Positions 1 to 5,772 of a DNA stretch of 5,772 bases are shown in pieces (the stretch's first letter is position 1; every line of letters begins with the position of its first letter). The DNA is from Desulfotignum sp. Lineage in GTDB: Bacteria > Desulfobacterota > Desulfobacteria > Desulfobacterales > Desulfobacteraceae. The notes below the pieces were generated by a model. That model saw only the letters and a program-made list of their open reading frames with translations. It made no database searches and had not been told where the DNA came from. Position numbers and translations under genes: made by a program. Location of the stretch: the NCBI GenBank assembly GCA_021737445.1, contig JAIPDY010000213.1, positions 1 through 5,772 on the forward strand, in the 5' to 3' direction.

Positions 1-549
1 GGGGGCAAAAATCATCTGGTCCATGCTGGTTCTGTCACTGCCGTTGAGGATGCACACGCTGGTCCGGATTTTTGACATGGTCCAGCCCATGTAGTGGGCA
101 GATGAATAAGAGAGCCTGGAGCCCATCACATACACAGCCGGAGCTGTTTTCAATGCGGTGCGCACAGCCTGCACCGTTGCAGGGTCAATGTTTTTGTGCA
201 TCGCCCTGATGCGGCGGATATCCTGATTGATGAGCCGATCCAGTTCCGTATCTTCACTGCCGGCCACCAGATGGCGCATCCTGCCCCGCTCCACAAGGGT
301 CAGGTCCCTGTCGATTAGGTCCCGCAGGGTGTTGATGAAACCAGCATAGTTCCTGAACCCAAGCTGCCGCACAAACCGGACCACGGTTGCCTCACTGGTG
401 CCCACCGCTGCTGCCAGCTGCCGGGTGGTCATGAAAACCGCCTTGTCCGGACTGGATAAAACAAAGTCTGCCAGGCGCCTGCCTTTGGCAGCAAGGGCAT
501 CATATTTTTCATGGATAATGGTTTGCAGAAATCCGGGTTTTTTTGTCAT
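1..549 (-). CDS. RpiR/MurR-family transcriptional regulator, C-terminus cut off by window start
   Basis: Reading leftward from the ATG at 549-547 gives 183 residues with no stop before the window edge. Residues 1-77 match the RpiR-type helix-turn-helix (HTH_6): a helical N-terminus, then TTRQLAAAVGTSEATVVRF (about 41-59) as the HTH, then the family's RQLGFRNYAGF segment (61-71). From about residue 139 the segment VYVMGSRLSYSSAHYM starts a SIS domain, which in this family binds a phosphosugar or similar effector. The usual length is about 280-300 residues, so roughly the last 100, most of the SIS domain, are missing. No good Shine-Dalgarno precedes the ATG (only a short GGA about 6-8 bases upstream), but the HTH begins at the normal distance from this start. 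The gene diverges from the methyltransferase operon and shares with it a gap containing repeated TTTTGTTACA motifs, so it probably controls that operon and itself. The family assignment is firm; effector and sign of regulation cannot be read from the sequence. Confidence 0.9.
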   Translation of the reverse strand, partial: MTKKPGFLQTIIHEKYDALAAKGRRLADFVLSSPDKAVFMTTRQLAAAVGTSEATVVRFVRQLGFRNYAGFINTLRDLIDRDLTLVERGRMRHLVAGSEDTELDRLINQDIRRIRAMHKNIDPATVQAVRTALKTAPAVYVMGSRLSYSSAHYMGWTMSKIRTSVCILNGSDRTSMDQMIFAP

Positions 550-578
550 TTTTGATCCGTTTCCAATACTTTTCCAGG

Positions 579-589
579 TTTTGTTACAT
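579..589 (+). promoter_or_regulatory. candidate operator half-site 1, TTTTGTTACAT
   Basis: This is one of three copies of TTTTGTTACA in the divergent gap; it has the same extra T as the copy at 635-646 (read in reverse). It lies in the presumed leader of the RpiR-type regulator, about 30 bp upstream of its ATG. Repetition of a 10-mer three times in 246 bp, only in the non-coding gap, suggests a binding site for the divergently encoded regulator. Binding itself is inferred. Confidence 0.5.
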
Positions 590-633
590 GGTTGCCGGAT
601 GATATCAACAACCGCCTGATTGCCACCTCTGTT

Positions 634-662
634 TATGTAACAAAAGTTATCAAATTGTACAA
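634..662 (-). promoter_or_regulatory. weak candidate promoter for the RpiR-type regulator
   Basis: On the minus strand TTGTAC (662-657) is followed after 17 bp by TACATA (639-634), a poor but correctly spaced sigma70-like pair placed about 85 bp upstream of the regulator's ATG. The -10 candidate overlaps operator copy 635-646, which would permit autorepression. The -10 match is only about half of consensus, so this is a suggestion. Confidence 0.3.
635..646 (-). promoter_or_regulatory. candidate operator half-site 2, CTTTTGTTACAT on the minus strand
   Basis: The plus strand reads ATGTAACAAAAG. Positions 636-646 are the exact reverse complement of 681-691, giving an inverted repeat with 11-bp arms and a 34-bp spacer. 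The site overlaps the candidate leftward promoter. The TGTAAC / GTTACA half-sites resemble the TGTAAT-type arms reported for some RpiR-family operators such as HexR, which supports but does not prove that the divergent regulator binds here. Confidence 0.55.
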
Positions 663-663
663 T
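654..663. repeat. 10-bp perfect palindrome ATTGTACAAT
   Basis: A perfect palindrome lies between the two inverted TTTTGTTACA copies. It contains TTGTAC, the -35 candidate of the leftward promoter. It could be a second operator element, but a 10-bp palindrome in AT-rich DNA can occur by chance. Confidence 0.3.
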
Positions 664-680
664 GATTAAAAAAAAGACAG

Positions 681-692
681 CTTTTGTTACAC
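681..692 (+). promoter_or_regulatory. candidate operator half-site 3, CTTTTGTTACAC
   Basis: This copy is the partner of 635-646 in the inverted pair and ends 5 bp before the -35 box of the rightward promoter. A protein bound here would touch RNA polymerase at or just upstream of -35, a position compatible with either activation or, together with the other copies, repression by looping. Confidence 0.55.
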
Positions 693-697
693 TTTTC

Positions 698-726
698 TTG
701 ACACCCGGGCCGGTCCATGCCATAAA
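698..726 (+). promoter_or_regulatory. sigma70-type promoter for the methyltransferase operon
   Basis: A perfect -35 hexamer TTGACA (698-703) is followed by 17 bp and CATAAA (721-726), which matches four of six -10 positions. Transcription would start near 733 and leave a leader of roughly 60 bases before the ATG at 796. I see no strong hairpin or riboswitch-like structure in that leader. The promoter faces the three-gene operon and has an operator-like repeat directly upstream. Confidence 0.65.
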
Positions 727-783
727 ATAGATCAATTATCCTTAACCTGACAGGAAAACAATAATTACATAAAAAACAACCCC

Positions 784-789
784 AAGGAG
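784..789 (+). promoter_or_regulatory. ribosome binding site AAGGAG for the MttB-family gene
   Basis: AAGGAG is followed by 6 bases and then the ATG at 796. This near-ideal Shine-Dalgarno fixes the start of the first operon gene. Confidence 0.85.
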
Positions 790-795
790 AAAAAT

Positions 796-2256
796 ATGAA
801 TTTAATGGGATTACAGGGCGGGCAGTATCAGCCGCTTTCTGCACAACAGATCGACACCGTGCACAATGCCGCACTCACCATTCTGGAAAAAACCGGCATC
901 ACTTATGAATCCGGCCTGGAAAAAACAGTGGAGATGCTGGAAAAAAACGGTGCCACCGTGGACCGGGAAAAAAAACGGATACGATTCCCCGGGAAACTGA
1001 TTGCCGCATCCGTGAAAAAAGCACCCAAAAAGGTGGTACTCTGCGGCCGGAATCCTGACTATGACCTGCATCTGACCGAAGACAGGGTCCATCTGGGAAC
1101 CGGCGGGGCTGCCATCAAAATTCTGGATCCTGACACCGGCGATGTCAGGGCCACCACCCTGGATGACCTGCACAAGGTATCCTGCCTGGTGGACCAGCTC
1201 AAAAACATCCACTTTCTGGTACGTCCCTGCATCCCCACGGATATTGATGAAAAAGACTATGACATCAACATGTTTTATGCCTGTTTATCAGCATCCGGCA
1301 AACATGTCATGTCCGGAGTAAACAACGAAGAGGGGCTTCACCAGGTCATGGAGATGGCTGCCATGATAGCCGGCGGCAAAGAAAACCTGGCCCAGCGACC
1401 CATCATTTCCGTGATCACCTCCTTTGCCATCAGCCCGCTGAAACTGTGCACCCAGTCCACAAAGATCATGCAGGAAGCTGTTAGAAACAATATCCCCGTG
1501 GCTCTGTCCTCCGCCCCCATGGCCGGGTCCACCTCTCCTTTGACTATGGCCGGAACCCTGGCCCAGCTCCATGCTGAAGAGCTGGCAGGCATCACCATCT
1601 GCCAGCTGACAAATCCCGGGGCCCCTCTGCTCTACGGCGGTATCCCGGGCATGGCCAATCTGGCCACCATGGGATACTGCGGCGGGGCTGTGGAGTGCGG
1701 CATGATGAATGCAGCCATCCACCAGCTGTCCCGGCACATAAGCGTGCCCAACTACAACTCTTCGGGCCTGTCCGATGCCAAAATCCCCGATGCCCAGGCA
1801 GGGTATGAAAAAGCCTTCACCGCAATGCTGGCATCCATGGGCGGCTCCAACTATATCCACCACAGTGCCGGCATGCTGGAATCTATGCTCACCATTGCCC
1901 ATGAACAGTTTGTCATTGACGATGAAATCATCGGCAACTGCTGCAAGGTGCTCAAGGGCATTGATGTGGATGCCGAACACCTGGCCCTGGAAGTCATTGA
2001 TTCCATTGGGCCCGGCGGTAATTTCATGACCGCCCCCCATACCATGTCTTATATCCGCAAAGAATATTACAACAGCAACGGGGTGACCGACCGCAGGAAC
2101 CGGGACCGCTGGGCAGCGGACGGGTCCCTGGATGCCCGGCAGCGGGCCCTGGCAATAGCAAAAAAATTGCTGGCCAACAAGACCGCCTATATTCCGGAGG
2201 ATGTGGATGCCCTCATCCGGGAAAAATTCAATATTCTGCTGTCTAAGCAAAGCTGA
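796..2256 (+). CDS. MttB-superfamily methyltransferase (non-pyrrolysine trimethylamine/glycine betaine methyltransferase-like)
   Basis: The 486-residue product is full length for the MttB superfamily (COG5598; about 480-500 residues). Family signatures in order are: LGTGGAAIKILDPDTGDVR (100-118), DQLKNIHF (133-140), the core APMAGSTSPLTMAGTLAQ (240-257) followed by HAEELAGI, QLTNPGAPLLYGG (270-282), then SGLSDAKIPDAQAGYEKA (323-340) and SIGPGGNFMTAPHT (403-416). Archaeal MttB carries pyrrolysine from an in-frame UAG; this gene has no in-frame amber, so it belongs to the non-pyrrolysine branch that includes glycine betaine methyltransferase MtgB. These cytoplasmic TIM-barrel enzymes move a methyl group from a quaternary amine (for example glycine betaine, proline betaine or carnitine) to the Co(I) corrinoid of a partner protein. 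That partner is not in the window. The start at 796 has a strong AAGGAG. It is the first gene of the apparent operon, 7 bp ahead of the MmgE/PrpD gene. Superfamily membership is secure; the substrate is not determined. Confidence 0.93.
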   Translation: MNLMGLQGGQYQPLSAQQIDTVHNAALTILEKTGITYESGLEKTVEMLEKNGATVDREKKRIRFPGKLIAASVKKAPKKVVLCGRNPDYDLHLTEDRVHLGTGGAAIKILDPDTGDVRATTLDDLHKVSCLVDQLKNIHFLVRPCIPTDIDEKDYDINMFYACLSASGKHVMSGVNNEEGLHQVMEMAAMIAGGKENLAQRPIISVITSFAISPLKLCTQSTKIMQEAVRNNIPVALSSAPMAGSTSPLTMAGTLAQLHAEELAGITICQLTNPGAPLLYGGIPGMANLATMGYCGGAVECGMMNAAIHQLSRHISVPNYNSSGLSDAKIPDAQAGYEKAFTAMLASMGGSNYIHHSAGMLESMLTIAHEQFVIDDEIIGNCCKVLKGIDVDAEHLALEVIDSIGPGGNFMTAPHTMSYIRKEYYNSNGVTDRRNRDRWAADGSLDARQRALAIAKKLLANKTAYIPEDVDALIREKFNILLSKQS

Positions 2257-2263
2257 TTCGCTC

Positions 2264-3598
2264 ATGGCATACACGGAAAAAGTGCTGGCCTTTATAATGG
2301 AAACCGCATGGGAAAAGCTGCCCCGTGCGGTTCAGCACCAGGCAAAGCGCTGCCTGCTGGACAACATGGGTGCTATGATTGCGGGCCATGGAACCCCTGT
2401 GGGGCAATTGATGGCCCGCCTGGCAGCGGCGCAGTTCTCCGGAGACCAGGCAGCCATTGTGGTGTCCGGCCGCCGGGTGTCTGCTGCAGGAGCAGCCCTG
2501 GCCAACGGGTTTGCCGCCAATGCCCTGGATATAGATGACGGATACCGGAAAATCAAAGGGCATCCCGGGGTATGTGTTCTGCCTGCATTACTGGCTGCGG
2601 TCCAGCGTATGTCTGAAGACGGTTGTATCGTGTCGGGAAAACAGTTTCTCACAACCCTGGCTGTGGGATATGAGGTGGGAATCCGGGCTGGACTGATCCG
2701 GCATGCCACCTGTGATACCTATCATTCTTCAGGTTCCTGGGGGGCGGTGGCCGGTGCCGCCGCCGCCGGCAGAGTCCTGGGACTGACCCGGGAACAGCTT
2801 TGGCATGCCCTTGGGGCGGCGGATTATCATGCCCCCATGGCCCCTATGATGAAATGCATCACCACCCCGTCCATGGGAAAAGACAGCATCGGCTGGGGAT
2901 CCCTGGTGGGGATTGTGTCTGCGCTCATGGCCCGGGAGGGGTTCACCGGGATCGCGCCGCTGTTTGACAATACCCCGGAACCGGAATGGATCGACTCACT
3001 GGGATCTGCCTGGGAAATTGAAAACCTGTATTTCAAACCCCATGCCTGTTGCCGCTGGGCCCAGCCCGGGGTGGACGGGACACTGAAACTGGTCCGGGAC
3101 CACGGTATTTTACCGGATGATATTGAAAAAATAACGGTGTACACCTTTGCTGAATCAGCTGCCTTACGCCGGGACTGGCCAAAAGATACGGAGCAGGCCC
3201 AGTACAATATCGCCTTTCCCATTGCCGCGGCCCTGCTGGACGGTCAGGTGGGACCGGCCCAGGTACTGCCGCCCCGGCTGCTGGATGATGATATCCACAA
3301 AATGATGAACAAAATCGATATTATTGCCCAGGAACGGTTTCAAAAACAGTTTCCGGACCGGGCTGAGTCAGAGGTTGAAATCCGAACCCGGTCCGGCCAT
3401 ATAAGGCGATCAGGGGTTATGTCCGCCCGGTGGGATCCGGCCACCACACTTCCTGCGGATCAGGAACTCATAGATAAATTTTTCTGGCTGGCCGGCCCGG
3501 TGCTGGGTGAAAAAAATACGGCCGGGATATGTGACCGTATTTTTCACCTGGAAACACAAAAAAACCTGGATCAATTTTTCCGGTTGTGTGTTAAATAG
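2264..3598 (+). CDS. MmgE/PrpD-family protein (2-methylcitrate dehydratase / cis-aconitate decarboxylase superfamily)
   Basis: The 444-residue product matches MmgE/PrpD in length and order of motifs: N-terminal LPRAVQHQAKRCLLDNMGAM (19-38), NGFAANALDIDD (81-92), HPGVCVLPALLAA (100-112), YHSSGSWGAVAGAAAAGRVL (153-172), MGKDSIGWGSLVG (204-216), KPHACCR (258-264) and QYNIAFPIAAALLDG (313-327). Members include 2-methylcitrate dehydratase, cis-aconitate decarboxylase and iminodisuccinate epimerase, all acting on carboxylates in the cytoplasm. By my hand alignment to cis-aconitate decarboxylase, D89, H100, H154, K206, K258 and Y314 occupy active-site positions, while a threonine there is G93 here. 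I chose the ATG at 2264, 7 bp after the methyltransferase stop, because homology begins at once. An in-frame ATG at 2201 would add 21 unlike residues and overlap the upstream gene by 56 bp. No clear Shine-Dalgarno precedes 2264, so translation is probably coupled. Family is firm; the reaction is not known. Confidence 0.9.
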   Translation: MAYTEKVLAFIMETAWEKLPRAVQHQAKRCLLDNMGAMIAGHGTPVGQLMARLAAAQFSGDQAAIVVSGRRVSAAGAALANGFAANALDIDDGYRKIKGHPGVCVLPALLAAVQRMSEDGCIVSGKQFLTTLAVGYEVGIRAGLIRHATCDTYHSSGSWGAVAGAAAAGRVLGLTREQLWHALGAADYHAPMAPMMKCITTPSMGKDSIGWGSLVGIVSALMAREGFTGIAPLFDNTPEPEWIDSLGSAWEIENLYFKPHACCRWAQPGVDGTLKLVRDHGILPDDIEKITVYTFAESAALRRDWPKDTEQAQYNIAFPIAAALLDGQVGPAQVLPPRLLDDDIHKMMNKIDIIAQERFQKQFPDRAESEVEIRTRSGHIRRSGVMSARWDPATTLPADQELIDKFFWLAGPVLGEKNTAGICDRIFHLETQKNLDQFFRLCVK

Positions 3599-3634
3599 CC
3601 TGGCATATCCTTCTGACGAATTATGAAAATTACC

Positions 3635-3640
3635 GGAGGA
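3635..3640 (+). promoter_or_regulatory. ribosome binding site GGAGGA for the GlmS-like gene
   Basis: GGAGGA is followed by 8 bases and the ATG at 3649, which places Cys at residue 2, as required for a class II amidotransferase. The 50-bp gap between the MmgE/PrpD stop and this start shows no hairpin or T-run, so the operon likely continues through it. Confidence 0.85.
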
Positions 3641-3648
3641 AAACAGAT

Positions 3649-5772
3649 ATGTGCGGGATTGTGGTATATTACGGGGATGCCCAGAACCGGCTGACACGCA
3701 TTCTGACGGGCATGTGGGCCATTATCTACCGGGCCCCGGACAGCACCGGCATCGGATTGCAGGGCAGTGAACTGGAGCCCATCAAAATCCGGCGGGAACT
3801 GGGGTCTGTGGAAAATCTCATAGATCACCTCATGACACATCCGGTGTTTGAAGACGGGGACCTGCAGGCAGCTGCGCTCATGGATGACGACAAAGGAAAC
3901 CATGCAGGTCTCATGGCCCGGGTCCAGAAAAAACTGCTCGCCTATGAAGGGTTTTTTCCAAAAAAAACGGCATCTTTTCCCACATGGTCCCAGATGACGG
4001 ACACACAGACTATCTGCCATGTGGAACCCGGGACCTGCGGAAATCCAAGGATGCAGAATATTTTCATCATTGATTCCCCCAAAGCGCTGAAGGCAGCGGT
4101 TGATTGTATGATAATGGATTATGATCTGCCTGCTGCGGTGGTGGAAAAGCTGATTAAAAAGGGATTCCAGGAACAGGTGGCCCAGGCTGAAAAATTTTCT
4201 CCCCTGCCGGTGGAAACATCTGATCTTTTCCATGAATTTGCCCAGATTTTCAACCGGTTTGCCTATGATGAAGCACCGGTCCGTCCCCGGCGTGTGGAAG
4301 CCGGGCAGGGTCCGAAACATCCCTTTGCAAGAAAATATGTCTGGCACTACCTGCGGCAGGTGATCGTCGCATTACCCGCAGATTACAGTACCGACGGTAT
4401 TGCCAATCTTTTCAGATATCTGGATGCCTGGGTCCTGGCCGGCCTGACACAGGAGGCCGCCGACCGTATCCAGCTCATATTTGAAAATTTTTTTGCCGCA
4501 TATACAGACCGGCCTGCCCGGCACTGGCAGATCCTCTACCGGATTGAAAGGACCTGTAACTTATATGGCCTTGCTGCCACCGCTGTCCTGGCTTATTATC
4601 AGACCCGGATCTATATGAAGCAGGTTCCGATAAACCAGGCCGGCAGTTACCTGCCCCTGGGCCATGTGCCGGGACCCACCCACCCGCTGTTGCTCAAATC
4701 CATGGTGCAGCCGGTGATAGGACAGGGCCGCTGGGCTATCCAGTCCGCCATCTCCGTGCGCAACGCCCACCCTTTTATGGACCAGCACAAAGTGCGGGCG
4801 GTTGTGCTGAACGGCCAGTTTGATTCAGATGTGGAATCCCGGATTAAACAATACATTACCCAGGTGGCAGGCATTGGTCTGCGCACGGATAATTCCACTG
4901 AATTGTTTGCCATGCTCTGGGGACATTATTTTGATACCGCATACAGGGAAAACCAGCGGTACAAAACCATTGAGGACCAGCACCGCCTTGAATTGGAGGA
5001 CATGTCCATCTGCAGCCAGTCCATTGATTATACGATATTCAAGGCCCTGAACAAAAAAAATATCCATGACATTGATGAAATGGCCTTTATCAGGGCGGTA
5101 CAGGCCATGATGCCATCAGGGGGGCAGTTTGCCGTATCCGGCATCAGCCGGGTGTCACCGGACCGGCTGTTTGTGGCAGCCCACAACCGGCCGGTGTATA
5201 TTGTCAAACGCCGGGAAACATCGGATTTCATGGTGGTATCGGATATCAATGCAGCCCTGGGACTGTTTCCCCAGACATTGATCCAGTCCACCCGGGTCAA
5301 GCTGATGAAGCTGATGAAAAATTATTCAAAAAAATCGATGATCGTGGAACCGGATTTTTTTGATACAGATACCGGAAACCGGGACGACTGGTTCAGGCAG
5401 GAAAAAAAAATGCTGCTGACCCCCTTTCTTGTGGATATCTATGCCCTGGACCACCCGGAGATCTTTGCACGGATTCAGACAAAACCGGGCAAGGATTCGG
5501 TGATGCGTCACCTGCATTTTCAGGATTTTTCCGGCAAAATCAGAACCGACATCCGGCCTGAGCAGACATATATCACCCCTGTGTCATATCAAAAGGATTA
5601 TGGTAAAACCTTTTATGAAGAGCATCTGCTGGAAACCCCCGGTCTGATGGAAGATATTTTGAACCGGTTTACAGATGCCGCCCTGTCACAGCCGCGGTTT
5701 GATATCCGGCACCGCCTTCTGGAAAGGCGGTTTGGCCGGGGGCTGACCAACCTTAACCGGATCATCATGGTG
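3649..5772 (+). CDS. GlmS-like class II glutamine amidotransferase with interrupted glutaminase domain, 3' end beyond window
   Basis: The frame is open for 708 codons to the window edge. The N-terminus MCGIVVYYG with YRAPDSTGIGL (31-41) and IRRELGSVENL (47-57) parallels the start of glucosamine-6-phosphate synthase, where the Cys after Met is the Ntn-hydrolase nucleophile. The rest of that domain resumes only near residue 356: GQGRWAIQSAISVRNAHP (358-375) parallels GIAHTRWATHG...NAHP, VVLNGQF (385-391) parallels the oxyanion-hole VVHNGII, and LRTDNSTEL (411-419) parallels SETDTEV. Putative catalytic residues C2, R361, W362, N388, G389 and D414 are all present, so glutamine hydrolysis to ammonia is plausible. 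Residues 653-664 (KTFYEEHLLETP) resemble the GlmS linker KGIYRHYMQKEIYEQP, and LTNLNRIIMV (699-708) is where the first SIS domain would begin. A typical GlmS is about 610 residues and reaches this point near residue 300, so this protein is far longer. It may aminate a sugar phosphate or another acceptor; it is probably not the housekeeping GlmS. Cytoplasmic; no signal peptide or membrane segment seen. Confidence 0.85.
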   Translation, partial: MCGIVVYYGDAQNRLTRILTGMWAIIYRAPDSTGIGLQGSELEPIKIRRELGSVENLIDHLMTHPVFEDGDLQAAALMDDDKGNHAGLMARVQKKLLAYEGFFPKKTASFPTWSQMTDTQTICHVEPGTCGNPRMQNIFIIDSPKALKAAVDCMIMDYDLPAAVVEKLIKKGFQEQVAQAEKFSPLPVETSDLFHEFAQIFNRFAYDEAPVRPRRVEAGQGPKHPFARKYVWHYLRQVIVALPADYSTDGIANLFRYLDAWVLAGLTQEAADRIQLIFENFFAAYTDRPARHWQILYRIERTCNLYGLAATAVLAYYQTRIYMKQVPINQAGSYLPLGHVPGPTHPLLLKSMVQPVIGQGRWAIQSAISVRNAHPFMDQHKVRAVVLNGQFDSDVESRIKQYITQVAGIGLRTDNSTELFAMLWGHYFDTAYRENQRYKTIEDQHRLELEDMSICSQSIDYTIFKALNKKNIHDIDEMAFIRAVQAMMPSGGQFAVSGISRVSPDRLFVAAHNRPVYIVKRRETSDFMVVSDINAALGLFPQTLIQSTRVKLMKLMKNYSKKSMIVEPDFFDTDTGNRDDWFRQEKKMLLTPFLVDIYALDHPEIFARIQTKPGKDSVMRHLHFQDFSGKIRTDIRPEQTYITPVSYQKDYGKTFYEEHLLETPGLMEDILNRFTDAALSQPRFDIRHRLLERRFGRGLTNLNRIIMV
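3844..4710 (+). other. insertion of about 285 residues inside the glutaminase domain of the GlmS-like protein
   Basis: This covers approximately residues 66-354, between the N-terminal Cys2 segment and the Arg-Trp motif, where E. coli GlmS has only a short connection (its equivalent Arg is residue 73). The boundaries are estimates from hand alignment. The frame runs through without a stop and codon choice looks like that of the flanking parts. The insert begins with a mixed region containing CHVEPGTC (123-130). It then has a segment that looks mostly helical (about 229-325), rich in Leu, Ala, Tyr and Arg and with charged residues throughout, so it is not transmembrane. I do not recognise a known domain in it. 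Confidence 0.65.

Noticed and set aside
398..619. Plus-strand open frame of 73 codons opposite the regulator's HTH region
   Set aside because: It is antisense to a well-conserved HTH_6 coding segment and shows no family similarity.
650..874. Minus-strand open frame of 74 codons spanning the promoter, leader and first codons of the methyltransferase
   Set aside because: It covers the promoter and leader of the operon, is Cys-rich without a pattern, and has no supporting start signals.
796..2256. Pyrrolysine (in-frame UAG readthrough) in the MttB-family gene
   Set aside because: The gene reads through from 796 to the UGA at 2254 without any amber codon, and the region around SDAKIPD that lies near the pyrrolysine position of archaeal MttB is encoded by sense codons.
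1288..2274. Long minus-strand open frame of 328 codons opposite the methyltransferase gene
   Set aside because: It is antisense to a gene with clear MttB-family motifs, its product is rich in Gly, His and Gln with no recognisable domain, and no promoter or ribosome binding site supports it.
3599..3648. Possible terminator or promoter between the MmgE/PrpD and GlmS-like genes
   Set aside because: No stem-loop with a following T-run and no paired -35/-10 hexamers are visible in these 50 bases.
3571..4347. Minus-strand open frame of 258 codons opposite the GlmS-like insert, which could suggest that the insert region is a separate reverse gene
   Set aside because: The plus frame is open on both sides and through the insert, linking the Cys2 segment to the rest of the glutaminase domain. 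The minus product has a shadow-like composition (many His, Phe, Cys) and no family resemblance.
3649..5772. Housekeeping glmS
   Set aside because: The length before the SIS domain is more than double that of GlmS, the glutaminase domain is interrupted, and the gene sits in a regulated catabolic-looking operon.

Overview
The window looks like bacterial chromosomal DNA, moderately GC-rich in the genes and AT-rich in the one intergenic gap. It holds one truncated regulator on the minus strand and a tight plus-strand set of three genes, the last truncated by the window end. Non-pyrrolysine MttB-family methyltransferases are common in anaerobes that use methylated amines (sulfate-reducing Desulfobacterales, Clostridia). 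The composition would fit a Desulfobacterales member such as a Desulfotignum or Desulfobacter relative. This is a low-confidence inference, because no taxonomic marker gene is present.

Layout: (1) positions 549 to 1, minus strand, hold the N-terminal 183 residues of an RpiR/MurR-type regulator (HTH_6 plus the start of a SIS phosphosugar-binding domain). (2) The divergent gap 550-795 carries three copies of the 10-mer TTTTGTTACA, two of them as an exact inverted pair with 11-bp arms. One copy lies immediately upstream of a strong sigma70-type promoter facing right (TTGACA, 17 bp, CATAAA), and one lies over a weaker candidate promoter facing left. This is what an autoregulated divergent operator region should look like. 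(3) 796-2256 encodes a full-length MttB-superfamily (trimethylamine/glycine betaine methyltransferase-like) protein with no in-frame amber codon. (4) 2264-3598 encodes an MmgE/PrpD-family protein. (5) 3649-5772 encodes a GlmS-like protein (class II glutamine amidotransferase leading into a SIS domain). Its glutaminase domain appears to be split by about 285 extra residues between the N-terminal Cys2 segment and the Arg-Trp, Asn-Gly and Asp motifs.

How they may work together: the three right-facing genes are separated by 7 and 50 bp with no terminator visible, so they probably form one operon controlled by the divergent RpiR-type protein. A corrinoid-dependent demethylase, an MmgE/PrpD dehydratase/decarboxylase/epimerase-type enzyme and a GlmS-like amidotransferase under a phosphosugar-type regulator do not match any pathway I can name. 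The combination suggests catabolism of a methylated amine linked to a carboxylic acid or amino-sugar metabolite, but the substrate is unknown. The corrinoid protein and the reductive activase that an MttB-type enzyme needs are not in the window.
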